64,000 bases of DNA. Source: Saccharina japonica (lineage: Eukaryota > Sar > Phaeophyceae > Laminariales > Laminariaceae). Made by a program: the position numbers and the translations under genes. Under the pieces are notes generated by a model that ran no database searches, had not been told where the DNA came from, and saw nothing but the letters and a program-made list of their open reading frames with translations. Shown here in pieces: positions 33,444-44,599 of the stretch; positions within the stretch are counted from its first letter, which is position 1; each line of letters starts with the position of its first letter. The stretch lies in the NCBI GenBank assembly GCA_008828725.1, contig MEHQ01002936.1, positions 62,001 to 126,000 of the forward strand, read 5' to 3'.

Positions 33444-34580
33444 GGTCGCGCCCCCGACGGATCCAGCTCCTCACGCCAACATCGAGCGGGGCCGAAGAAG
33501 AACCGTCGGGAGGAGAATAACAGCAGCAGCACCACCCCATCTCGGAGAACGAAGACGGAGCCAGCCAACGAGGAGCGGGAGGACTCGGAGGATGTCACAG
33601 CCCTGAAGACACCAAGGCGAGTTACTCCTTCACTCGTAGATGTATCATCGAGTGATGCCTTGCACTTTCTTTCTCGTAGCGTAGCCGCTACCACTGCTGC
33701 CCTCCCCCTGTCTTCCGCGACAGCCCATGCACGGCAAGCAAAAATTGACGAGGTAGCCGCTGCCGTTGATGATGCGTACGTCAAGAGTGTCCAACGACAC
33801 TATGTCACGATTGATCTCCGTAAGGTCGACCGTGTCACCCCCCTCCCTCTTAGCTCGGCAGCTACCCAAGCGGGTGGGACACAACAACTATCACGGAGCA
33901 TTCAGCGAGCTCTGGCGGACATTTTAGTTTTAAGCGATGAACGATGTGTCAAATTACTTGATGCTGATGACTGGATCCGCGGTTGGGATAACCCCTTCAT
34001 AAGGTCGTTATGAGAGCCATCGTCGCTGACCGTCCCTCTTCCGCCGAGCTCACCGCCGTGTTCGACGATTTGTTTTCGTAGGTGAACCGGAGCCTGGATG
34101 CCCACGCCCGCGGGCCGGAGGCTTTTGACCAGCTCCTTCGCCTCATCCATAGCCACTTTGACCATGGAGACGGAACTGCTGGGTTCCAGAGGCTGCAGAC
34201 TTTTGGTGTAGCCAACGGTACCCCCTTTTCTGTTTTTTTTTCGGTGTTTCAGAGTGGTCGTATCTAGCGTTACAGGCTCGAAGCATGTACTTGCTCCCAG
34301 TGTGTCGATGGTTTTGGAACTGGTTCGCCGTAGCGTTATGAACCAGTCCCCCGGGCTCATGCCCACGCTTTTTCCGGGTGTTTTGGCCACTGCGCCCACC
34401 CCTTTTGCTTCGATTGATGCCATGTGGTTGTCTTTTCAGACCATGGCGACGAATAGAACTCCCGCTTTAAGCGGAGAACATTATTTTTCCTTGCCCCCTT
34501 TGGCGAGCTTTTCTTCGCAACAGCATGCAGGCAGTCGCTCTCAGAGTAGATCTGCCCCCCCCGATTGTCGCCGTGTATGA
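33444..34580 (+). pseudogene. Gag-like domain of the LTR element, frameshifted
   Basis: Three joined frames give a coherent protein. 33444-34013 gives a Lys/Arg/Glu-rich stretch (PKKNRREENNSSSTTP, EREDSEDV), then AKIDEVAAAVDDAYVKSVQR and ILVLSDERCVKLLDADDWIR. 34010-34260 gives AELTAVFDDLFS, a TAG at 34079-34081, then RGPEAFDQLLRLIHSHF. 34254-34580 gives VTGSKHVLAPSVSMVLELVR, TLFPGVLATAP and MATNRTPALSGEHYFSLP. The helical, repeat-free second half resembles gag capsid regions of algal LTR elements as I remember them; this is a weak recollection rather than a motif match. No CCHC knuckle was found after it. Confidence 0.5.
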
Positions 34581-36313
34581 CGGGCGCTTTTGTTGTGCGA
34601 CATTTTGTTTGTTATGTGCGTGTGTGTGCAGCTGCGCGTCTCTGCTATCCGCCTGATGCATATTGTCATGGTCACCAAGCCGGAAGCGTTCATGGAGAAC
34701 GACGTGCTCAAGGACGCGGGGGTAAACAGGGAGGGGGGGAGACGGTAGGAAGGAGGACGCGGGGGAGAAAGGGAGGGAAGAACAGCGATCGCATCGGTTG
34801 TTTTCACTCGAGCAGATTGATGTTCGGCGAGGACTATTTGTACCGCACGTCGCTCGATTTTGTTCCCAACACGGGTGTTGCGTCAGCCGCAATATTTCCT
34901 TCTTCCGTTTGCCTTGGTGTTCCCCCTCTTTGCCCCGCCTATTAGGCGAGCCCATCGGCCACTTTGCCATCTCGGAAAATATTTTGTTTTTGTGTTTAGC
35001 TTCTCCGACACCCCCGGTTGACATTTTCGTTCTGTCTGTCGATACCGGGCGCGTCACTTATAACGGTTTATGCACCACCCCCAGACGCTTGCTCCTGTCT
35101 TTGTTTTAGTTGCCGCGTCTCCTGCTTGACCGTCTGTCTGTGTACTCACCTTTCCCGCGCGCGACCGCTGTGACCACTTTCGTTCAGACAAGTAACGTCT
35201 TTTTGACCGTTCATTTGCTTCGCTGCCTCCCTTACCTATAGGTTTAGGCACCACGTCGCTGCCTTTTGTCATGATAGGTCTCATTTCCTTACGGCACCCC
35301 TGAATTCTCGCTACCAAGTGAGGCAGGCCACGCATGCCCTATTTTTCCGGTTGCCACTGAAACTTTGTTTCTGCCTCCCCTCGAGCATTTTGGGAGTGCC
35401 GTTGTTCTGTTTCCCTTTAATTTTTTTTCTTTCCTTCCCTGCGCCGTCATTTTTGCAACTGAATACGTGCCATCGTACGCCCCCGATTTTTCTCGCGCGG
35501 TACCGTATAAACGATTCTCACGTATTTTTTTTCGTCCCCAACGTGTCTCTTTCGCTCCCCCTCTTTCAGCTTGAGCGTGAAACACCATTTTTGCATTTTT
35601 CGGATTTTGTTTTTTGGATTTCCGCGCTGCTCTTCTTGAGTGTGCTGCAAGTCGTTCCCACAAACCGCATGGCGACCTCGACTATCGAGCGCCTTCACTT
35701 TTGTTTTTTCGGATTTGGNCTTTNGGGATTTCCGCGCTGCTCTTCTTGAGTGTGCTGCAAGTCGTTCCCAAAACCGCATGGCTACCTCGACTATCGAGCG
35801 CCTTCCTCTTTTCCCACTTGGGCCGTTCACTTTGCACCGCTCCACCAGACCGCTTCGTTTTAAGATCGCTCACCGCGTATCATCCTTGGGTCTGTGGACT
35901 ACCGTGCCCTGTTTTCTGTTTTGCCCTTGTTTCCCCTTTTGGCATTCTGCATGCATATCTCGTATTTTTGTTCCTCCCTCCTATAGCATAGGCCGGGAGT
36001 CATACGTGGTAGCACTCATTACGACACCTAAATTGTGCCGTCTAGTTTTGCAGTNTATTACTCTGTGGAACCTTTTTCTTGCCAACACTGCGTGCCGGCG
36101 TATCTTTCGTTCCCTCGAGTATCCTTCTGTAAAGTTGCAAATGATTTTTTTTTCCTTCGGATTTACCAGGCTTTCGCCTTACAAGTTATAGAGGTGTGGG
36201 AGGGGGTTGTGAAGCACAGTATCTTCGATCCATTTCTCAGAATTTTCTGGATGGATTTTGTACCCTCCTGATTTCTATGCATCTGCATATAACTGCCCTT
36301 CAGGGTGGGCTTG
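34581..36313 (+). other. T/C-rich 3' part of the LTR element, no pol
   Basis: This is where protease, integrase and RT would lie, but none of their motifs is visible on either strand. Composition is T/C-rich on the plus strand. Single Ns stand at 35719, 35724 and 36055. Confidence 0.5.
35599..35815. repeat. 110-bp tandem duplication with unresolved bases
   Basis: GGATTTCCGCGCTGCTCTTC through CGACTATCGAGCGCCTT occurs twice with a 110-base period (GCGCTGC at 35624 and 35734). The second copy contains two Ns, so the region may be an assembly or polishing problem rather than a true duplication. Confidence 0.85.
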
Positions 36314-36581
36314 TGTCATGGTATTCATGATATCCCCGTTTCCCCTCTATTGTTGAGGTGGCGTGTTTCCGATGAAACACGCATCGCAGAATAATTGTTT
36401 GCCGCCCTTTGCTCAGAATTCTCGAGCATAGGACAGCGTGATAATAAAATAAAACATCGAACATCAAACTGTGAGTAACTGAGTTGCGTCTCGTCTCAAA
36501 CCTGCACGGTAGTCGGGCTTGCCCCATACCGCATTTGTAGCTACGTACCTAACCTCCCCAGGGCAGTAATACGTTTATACA
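36314..36581 (+). repeat. 3' LTR (candidate)
   Basis: Second copy of the 29679-29941 repeat. The moderately purine-rich CAGGGTGGGC just before it could be the polypurine tract. The few differences from the left copy imply a fairly young insertion compared with other elements here. Confidence 0.7.
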
Positions 36582-37440
36582 CGAAACATTGTTTTTTTTT
36601 CCGTATATAGGTATTGCGTATGAAACGCCTGCGCTACGTTCAGTGGCCGCGGGAAAGTGGGAGTGTGATATATTGTGCTGTGCGTGTGGATTCAGTGACG
36701 CGCGTGCAACAACAAGCTCAGTCATTGTGCGCCGTTCGTCGATGCACTTCTGGCTTTACGAAATACGAGCAAGGTAAAACACCTATAAGTCAAGACTGTC
36801 CGTACGAAAATAACGATCTCTGAGACATGTGTATATTCGTGGCGTTGCCGTGTTTGATGATTCGGGTTTGTGAAATGCACCGACTCGTTTTACTATGATT
36901 GGTAGTCCATCTTGAACATAGCTGATTCATATTCCGGAACAAATTTGATTACGATTGATCATGCAATTAGAGCAAGTCAAATACTCACACTATCCACACT
37001 AATTTCAGGATAAAAATATCACCATACTTCAATCAAGTCTCCATACTAAAATCAAGTAATTCTTTTTGGCCATACTAAAACCAAGTAATTTTTTCTTAAA
37101 GAGTCCCCCAGATGTAAAATATGCGATCTCCAGAACTTCGGTCAGAACGAAATCGGCCCATAACTTCGGCGAGCTTAGCGGTTTTTGCACTAATTTCAAG
37201 ATAAAAAGCCAGACGTAAAAAAATCGACCAAAAAATAAATAAAAAAAAGGGCCACTGCTGTACGTACAAGGGCTGCGCATCCATGCCGGCGTTTTGTTTG
37301 TGTCCGCTGTACGTACGTACGAGTCGTACGTGCTGCTACTTTCTGGACTGCTGTTGTTGCTATTGCTGCTGTAGATGGGTTATATAAGGACTACTACAAT
37401 CGCTGTACGTACTGGTGCTGTTGTATACAGATTTCACTCT
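36582..37440. other. No gene recognised
   Basis: AT-rich. A block of about 30 bases (CCATACTAAAAnCAAGTAAT) is repeated at 37050-37110, and CACTAATTTCAnGATAAAAA occurs at about 37000 and 37188. Confidence 0.4.
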
Positions 37441-37650
37441 GCTGTTATTGTAGATTGTGGGTGGGTGGATCGGTTGGTGCGTGTGTGTGTCGATCGGTTG
37501 GTGCGTACGTACGTACGTGGTTGGGTGGGTGGGTCGGCGGTTGGTGGTTGGGTGTGAGTGAGTGGATGTCGGTAAGTACGTGAGAGTGGGTGGTGGGTGG
37601 GTGTGGGTGGGTGGGTGTCGGTGGGTCGGTTGATACGTGGTTGACTGCGT
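37440..37650 (+). repeat. GT-rich (GGTG/GGTT) array
   Basis: Plus strand alternates GGTGGGTGGG, GGTTGG and GGTCGG blocks with a (ACGT)n insert at 37505-37519. G-runs spaced by one to three bases could form G-quadruplexes. Irregular units argue against it being telomeric. Confidence 0.8.
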
Positions 37651-38632
37651 GTGTGGATCGTGACCCAGTTCTTATTTTGTATTTTTGTTTCTGTCCGCTA
37701 TTATACCGGCCCCGCCCTGGCATGGTTCGGGGTACCCACTAGTGCTACTTTAATCCACAATGTCTTGGTCGAGGTGAATTACTGAACATCGAAACTCCCC
37801 TGAAATGCCTGGCGTAGGAGTGTACTTAGCCGTCACTTATTGTCGACACCAACATTATCTCAACGTGCCGACTCCGATACAAGTAACGACAAGACCACGG
37901 ACGACGCAGGAGGAGTCACCACGGGTGTATAGTGATGGCATGTTTGATAGCTAACTGAACCATAGTTGCTGCGAAACGCCCTGGGGGGCGCTATGACGTT
38001 CCGACCGTTACAATACCAACCGGGGCGCTTGCGATGTGACCACGACGCATTATGGAAACCCCTTCCTTGAACTGCCCCCCTCGGGCGCGATATAAATACA
38101 CTAATATTTGTTTGACGATGTGGTCTTGGCGTACGGTGCTGGTCGGTCTGGTGCCTATTTTACCGAGGCAACTGCACCTATACGATTTGCCGTTTAACGC
38201 GATCGCCTCACACCACACAGCAATCGATGATTCCTATTATATATCAACCCGGAAAGCACCGCACCGTATCATTCAAGAAACGAACATCAGTCCTGAACGG
38301 CACCATTTGGCTCTAACATCACTAATACTTGCGCGAACGTCTTAGGGTCATACGAATGTGCTATTGTGCGGGTAGGACGCGGCGTGTTGATTTTCCGGCT
38401 TCCATCCACCAGGGCCGCATTGTTCGTTTTGAGTCCGTACATCACTGCATCTAGCTGCAGCTATCGTGCGATTACCGTATCGCATTGTATTCTAGATTGA
38501 CACCGAAGTCCGCGCCGCGCCGTAAGGCAGTGCACCACACGCAGGTTCTACGGTACGGCATTTGTATTTACGAATTAGCCTAGGATGCTCGCATGAGTAA
38601 CTATCTAGCGTAGTGCAGGCAGGCACACGACA

Positions 38633-38872
38633 CCTAAGCCTGGCATTTAGTAAGTAAAGGTGTAGGCTCAACCCCATGGGAAAGTTCATGCCTTACCCTA
38701 TATACCCTATACCATATACCAACAGTGTTTACGAAACGTCTTGTGCACACTCAATCTAGGCCTGATATCTAGTGAGGGAAGGTGTTTGCTAAACCCGATG
38801 GACAGTTCCTCCATGATAAATATCATGTACCAACAGTGCTAACGGAAAGTATTGTGCAGCTCAAATGAGATA
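38633..38872. repeat. 120-bp diverged tandem duplication
   Basis: Two units (38633-38752, 38753-38872) align from CCTnnnATnTAGTnAG through ACCAACAGTG to TTGTGCA. They differ at many sites, so the duplication is old. No coding sense. Confidence 0.65.
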
Positions 38873-39579
38873 TGTATCATACCGGTCAGTCCCTCCATAC
38901 AGGATCTCCGCCAGTCGCAAATGTTTCAGAAACAATTGGCTACATTATAGCGTACAGTGTAGTTTATAGGATAAAGTGTAGTGTATAGTGCATCTTGTGT
39001 ACAGAGTGTAGCCCTCTAGTAGCACGTCCCAACATCCTGCGACTAGAACACCGCACCGCGGTTCGGTACATCATCGTCAATAACCCTTGAACAAACGTAT
39101 GTATCTTTCCTACTCGTACCAGGATTTAGTAAATAGTTTCGAATTAGACGTTTTGGCTGCGTACTCTGTGATCGTGGTGGATCGAAATACGGACAACGTG
39201 CCACAGGAGTGTATTGGAGCGACCAAGAGCAGGTCTCGACCATGCTACGTGATCAAAAGAACGACGGCACCTCTTCACGGAGATGAGACATTGGCTTGGC
39301 GGCAGAAATCGATTTACCACTCCCGGGCCATTCACGGACGCTTTGCTGCGTACACCACGCGGTAGTCATGAAGTCATGCTTGTTCGAAATGCCGAAACAG
39401 CCAAAGCATCAAGTCGGTTGAGAAAAAGATCGAACAATCCCACGTGACCAGCTACACAAATAAACAAGTAAGCAAGTAGACAACAGAGTTTCTGCGTTTT
39501 TAGTATTTCGTGGCCTGCACCGCCACCGCGCATAGTACGTACTCAGAGGTCATTGTTTTTGTGGTGAGCCCCCTCGGCT

Positions 39580-39646
39580 TCGGGGCAGAATGCCTCAACT
39601 AATACAATACTTACTTTCAATGATCGGTAACAGTGCAAAGAAATAC
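39580..39646 (+). repeat. Stray B-repeat of the tyrosine-recombinase element
   Basis: Reads ...GCCTCAACTAATACAATACTTACTTTCAATGATCGGTAACAG..., aligning with B1 and B2 (11501-11573, 11860-11932), closest to B2. No A repeat or coding accompanies it, so it is a solo end or a remnant of another copy. Confidence 0.6.
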
Positions 39647-39678
39647 GACAACATGTAGTTTATCGTTGCGAATTACCA

Positions 39679-39751
39679 CTCTGTCCCGAAATATATGCAC
39701 AGTGTTAATTTAATATTAATGTACAAAATGTTATTATATTTCGGGACAGAG
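39679..39751. mobile_element. Stowaway-like MITE, 73 bp
   Basis: Ends are perfect 16-base inverted repeats, CTCTGTCCCGAAATAT and ATATTTCGGGACAGAG. The right flank is TA while the left is CA, consistent with one decayed copy of the TA target duplication of Tc1/mariner-type elements. The interior is AT-rich. Confidence 0.75.
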
Positions 39752-40203
39752 TAGTACACGTTATCGCTACGTAGTCTGTAATAGTGAAGGATGGTATAAT
39801 CGACATTCCAATCTCAAGACGCACCGCCACTCTCACGATCACTGTCACGACCACGACCACAACGACGAACATGCAAGCTGTTGTGTAGGTCAAAGATGAG
39901 ATTCGCGCTGTTTACTGTTACCCCATCCGGAACCAGCCACATTTGATCATACCCAATTCATTCGAGAGCTTGACCCTAGGGCGTAACCGCCAACAACTGT
40001 GCTTGTATTCGGCACCTTTCCGTGTGTCCGGCACGTGTTTCGCAGTTAGTTTGAAGCACAGGGCCTTTAGCACCGATACGCTATTTGTTCACTAACATTA
40101 GGGCCCCAGGGCGCATCCAGTTGGGTGGGGCTTTACCAACATCGTTACGGAATGCTCGGCTTAACTCATGAGGGCAGCAGCCCGTATCTACGTACTGAAA
40201 CGC

Positions 40204-40492
40204 CACGACCAGCTGTTTCTTTGTTTTTGTTTTGTGTCCATCCGTTTTGTTATCTTTGCCCTTCCTTTCTCTCTCCCTCTTTAGTCGTAACTCAGATCCG
40301 GGGTCACTAAGTAGGCTCTTCTCCCCCCGCCATACCACGATACGTGCCTTTAATTTTTATCGCGATAATAGTTCAGCACTTTCTTCCCTCGTCGATCTGC
40401 GTTGGATCCCGCCTACCTACGCCGCGAAGGCGCTCTCAGCAATTGGTTCCTTTTTATTTTTAAAATAAAGTAAAAATCTCACAACGGTGGGG
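40204..40492 (-). mobile_element. SINE, head-truncated copy
   Basis: About 260 bases match 49290-49558 (CTCTTTAGTCGTAACTCAGA, AAGGCGCTCTCAGCAATTGG, AAAGTAAAAATCTCAC). The minus-strand 3' end is A-rich (reverse of TTTCTTTGTTTTTGTTTTGT). The tRNA-like head seen in the other copy is missing beyond 40495. Confidence 0.75.
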
Positions 40493-40499
40493 CTGTTGG

Positions 40500-42309
40500 A
40501 AAGGTACGACATTGATATCAACTGTGTATTTATAGCGGGCTTCCGACATAAAATGCTGTACAATACTTCGTATCTGGTGTATGTGTCAAAACGCCGAGTG
40601 CCATATGTACAATGACGAATTAAAGAGACATGTACAACTACATCGTAGTTGAGCCGGTGAAATGCGACACGTCTTGTTTCGGCGGCAAGAATGTTCAGTC
40701 AGCGGGTTCACCAAGAATTGGTATATAGACCAACGCCAACATCGGCGTGTCACTGAAGTTACAAAAGTCACTGAAGTTACGAAACGAGAATCAAAACCCA
40801 TGCGCGCTATCCCCAGGCAAACACTGTTATAAGGTTTGCTACATTCTGCATTAGAACGGGGTGCATCACCCTGGAATTTGCGTCCGCGCCTTCCATAGCC
40901 GCCACGAAGTTCATCGCGCCATTTTAATAAATCTGGGCCAACTCAGGTCGCGGAACCACACACCTGGCGGTTATTTAGGCTGTTGACACAAAGTGAAGAG
41001 ATAACAAGAGAACATTATGCATCATGCAAACATAATATATAATCGTCCGCGTGCAGGAGTTTGCTCATAAGACTTGCAGCGCGTCCATGTGCCCTGACAG
41101 CAATCTCGAATAAAAAATGAGACTGTGATGGGCGGTAAACATGTACGACCACTCGTGGGCGCTAGACGTTGTGGTGGCTGGCGTGACTTGTGACAGAAGC
41201 CGTCGATCGGCCCTTATCCCTTCGCTTTCAGGTGTGCTGCCCTTTACCCGATATGCCTTGTGTCAACACATGCCGCGCAGGTGCGCCCCAGGAAAACAAT
41301 CGTTGGTCTGCCGTTCTCCGCGTTCGGTTTGGCGAACATTACGAAGGCGCTGCTCTCGTGAACCGATAGTGTAAAGTTTATCCTCCAGTATCCATGTACA
41401 CTTACCGTAACATACCCTTTTTCAACGTCACACTATCGAGCATAGACTGCATCACCCTAGCGGCAGAGATACACGTTATTTCGCTAGTCGCACCGTTAAA
41501 CAGGTTAAACTAAGGGGGTACTGATATAATGGTAGAAAATTAAGCGAGACATATTTGCTACGCAAGTTAGGGTTGATATTCGCCCAATGTTCGACATGTG
41601 TCGGGCACGCGCTTGCGTTTGATATCACTAATTTACATAGTGTTTTACTGCGCGGGTGAACATGTCGGAGAGGGCGTCACGCGACAATATGGACGCTTTC
41701 CACACAGCTTTGGAACACCTATCGTCACATCCTATTGACGAATAGAACGAGGTAGACAACTGGTTTATTTTAGCACTGGTATTGTTAATTTGGGCTGACT
41801 GATGAGCGTAGGGCTGTTTTCCATCTGCTGCGCTTCACGGACGGTTCATGTTTTGATATTGTTAGACCCTAAAATATATAACAGTGTATATGTATTGCGA
41901 TGCTTATACCGGACATAGTTGGTCGGTTTAATAGGCATACGGAGGTTTGCCGCTTCCGCAGATGAAGCACGTGAAATCATAGTTTCAGCCCCTATACATG
42001 CCGTGTCCTCTCCGTCTCCCATCGTCAGCAGTCTATATGACATAAACAGCTCCAGTCTTCAGGTGCTTGAGGCCTACGTAAACGGTGAACCACCATTGCC
42101 GGATTCGGTGACGCTGACCCCGTGACAAGCGATAGAACACCATTGCGCCCTTCCCGTATCTGGCGGCTACCAGCAGGTTCATACCATGACCAACCATAAA
42201 TCACTATGTGTTTTTTATTTCCCCCTTCCACTACCGCCACAAACTTCTCACAGCGATTTCAAGGAACCAGCACATACTCACGGCGGGAATCTAACGCCGA
42301 GTTAATGCC
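40500..42309. other. No gene recognised
   Basis: Featureless apart from a short GTCACTGAAGTTAC duplication at 40750-40775. Several minus-strand frames of 60-75 residues have no recognisable motif. Confidence 0.4.
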
Positions 42310-42312
42310 TTA

Positions 42313-42520
42313 GGGCCCGTTTTAACGAAGAATAAAAAATTCAATTTGGAAGAAAAACAAATCAAATCCGCGTTTTATTGGTCAACACACGCACCAGCAC
42401 CAAAGATTAGGATCTTGGGGCATAATATTTGGTCCTGGTGCGTGTGTTGACCAATGAGAAGCGAATTTGAATTTTATTTTTTCCAAATTGAATTTATGTT
42501 ATACTCGTTAATTCGGGCCC
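42313..42520. mobile_element. PIF/Harbinger (Tourist-like) MITE with TTA target duplication
   Basis: A 208-base fold-back with long inverted repeats of about 85 bases. Ends are GGGCCCG and CGGGCCC, flanked on both sides by TTA (42310-42312, 42521-42523). The inner arms share CCAAATTGAATTT and TGGTCAACACACGCACCAG. The size, TTA duplication and GGGCC start match Harbinger-derived MITEs. No coding. Confidence 0.88.
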
Positions 42521-43040
42521 TTAGGAAGCAAGGGTCAATGACAAATACGTTTCGTGCGGAGAGCACATGATTAAACGTGTCAAGCCTAGTTGCATTGAGC
42601 ACCATTACATGAACACAGTCTCCTTGCAGATTATTCGTCGAGGAACTGACACTGCGTCAATATTTCCTAGCAGCAAGTACAAATTAGACAAAATACTCCG
42701 GGGCAAAGTGATTTATAGTGGTTTCTTTCTAGGTGATTTAGAGTGGTTTGAGTTTGAGTCGTGGGTGCCAATGATGTGGTGACGGGTGGTGTGAACCACA
42801 CTCGCGAGCCATCGTCCTGCATTGGTTTTCATCTTAGTGTTTTTGCCTAAATATTTCCATGTGCTTACTGAATTCGGTGACACGACTTAACCCCGAACTC
42901 GAGCAATTTTCATGCTGGAGTGCTTCGATTAATATTAATCACATATAACGACGACGTTGCTTTCCTTCAAGACCAGATAGATACTGTAGTAGTCATCTAC
43001 ACCTCACCACAAGCGCTGCGGGTAGGTCCTTGTTTCTCAC

Positions 43041-43124
43041 CTCCATCTTCGCGAGCCGAGTTGTTTGTGAACATGGCATTGCCATCGATACTTAACTCCG
43101 ACGAGGTAGCTGCGTAAACGGCAC
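43041..43124 (-). CDS. Pmp-like beta-helix exon, 84 bp, phase 1-1
   Basis: The minus strand has a textbook acceptor (pyrimidine-rich TTTCCCTTTATTGTATCTGCAG) and donor (GATGGAG/GTGAGA). The 84 bases between them encode (G)AVYAATSSELSIDGNAMF and TNNSAREDGG, exactly one beta-helix repeat of 28 residues. Both borders split a Gly codon after the first base. It belongs to the second copy of the beta-helix locus. The precise one-exon-one-rung fit makes this a reliable exon even though its neighbours are decayed. Confidence 0.72.
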
Positions 43125-44599
43125 CTGCAGATACAATAAAGGGAAACAGTGGGTTCTCGTTTGTGTGAGATTTACATTGATAGCGACGTCGGCGGTGCAG
43201 AACACGGTTTGCAGTTTGAGAGACAAAGAGCTCCCGCCGAATGGAAAACAACGGTGAAGACTCAATGCTACGATGTGTCCACTAAACAAGCAACCGAACA
43301 CTGCATCCAGCATAACAACTTGTTTAACGATCGCGACGTACAAACAACAGTGGATACCACGTGCGATCTGTTAGGGGTGGTATCTGCATGCATGGCGAGT
43401 AACATATTTGAAAACCGGCGGTTGACGGCATCATGGTGTGGTTCGGGTGTATGGTAGAAACAGCTGAGGAACGGTGCATCCGGATGATTATGCGTTCACG
43501 AGCATTCGCGCAGGCAATATCACGGCACCCAGGTTTGACACAGGGGAGGATTGTGTACTTGAGCGTTGCACACCATAAAGTTTGTACGATAGTCGTTAAA
43601 CTGAGTTTTTTTAACATTACGATTCCTTAACGAACCTATGCTGGTAATCTGGGCTCTGCCTCGTGTACGTCGAGCTATTAAGATTATTCCATATAGGTAA
43701 TCTGCGGTAGGTTCAATGGAGACAACACCAGGCGGAAATTAGGTAACGTACGGATAGAGGTGAAAGTCACACCAGTTAGTTGAAGTCGACATGATCTGAA
43801 GCCCAGAAGAACACACGGCGAACAACGTGCGTACAGTACTTAGGTTAATTATTATCCGAGTAGGGACGCGAAGCTTCCATACTATTTAAAGATAGAAAAC
43901 TATTAAGCTTCACCCACAGGAGGTAAGCTCCATACAGATTGAAGGTATTGAAGAGATATAGCTGGAAATAGAGATAGAGGACGGAATGCTGCTACGGCGG
44001 GGCGGCCGCGCGTTTAATGCAGCCGATGAGAGCCACTTGACCGGGAAACCGCCCCATCTTGCTTCCAGTAAAAGTAGGTTCACCCGTTTGGTTTCGTGAT
44101 ACGAAGACCGTCATATTCATATTTTCTTCTGGACTCATCACGCGGTAGGTACGGGTTGCCGCTTTTGCTTTGCTGAGGCAATATATAGTGGCTGACACTT
44201 AGTAATAGTATATAACCAAGTGAGTACCTACCGGCTATATTACTATATATAGTACCATCATGTTTCCTTCTACATTTGCTTTGGGACTAGTGCATAGCAA
44301 GCTTGGTCGGACTTCGAGAACAAAAATAATTGGGAATAATGTTTGAGGTGTGTGACTGACTAACAGTATTTGAGTCGTCATGTAAGGAGCTCATACAGTA
44401 AGACACCCCCCCGAGAAGGTGGCATATCTCTCTCTGCAACAATAAAAACATTATTTTGCGCCCAACTTAGAGTGAGTTACAGAGCCGCTGGCTCCAGTGG
44501 CCCAAACGCGGTAATGAAACTATTGCAGTCACACCCCCTTCACGGTATCAGCAGTCGAAACCTGTAGGGGGCGAGCTCAGTGTCGTGCAATCCAAATTG

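Larger units (their letters stand above)
29679..36581 (+). mobile_element. Probable gag-only LTR retrotransposon
   Basis: Direct repeats of about 265 bases at 29679-29941 and 36314-36581 flank 6.4 kb. They begin TG and end CA, and the base after the left copy starts TGGCGTCGGCGAC, as a tRNA primer-binding site should. Plus-strand coding inside is gag-like (30977-34580, broken). I see no protease, integrase, RT or RNase H motif. A TIR element (30079-30934) has landed behind the 5' LTR. I could not find a 5-bp target duplication, so recombination or an alternative reading as two independent insertions remains possible. Confidence 0.65.

Noticed and set aside
37440..37650. Interstitial telomere
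   Set aside because: No regular TTAGGG/TTTAGGG unit; mixed GGTG, GGTT and GGTC blocks.
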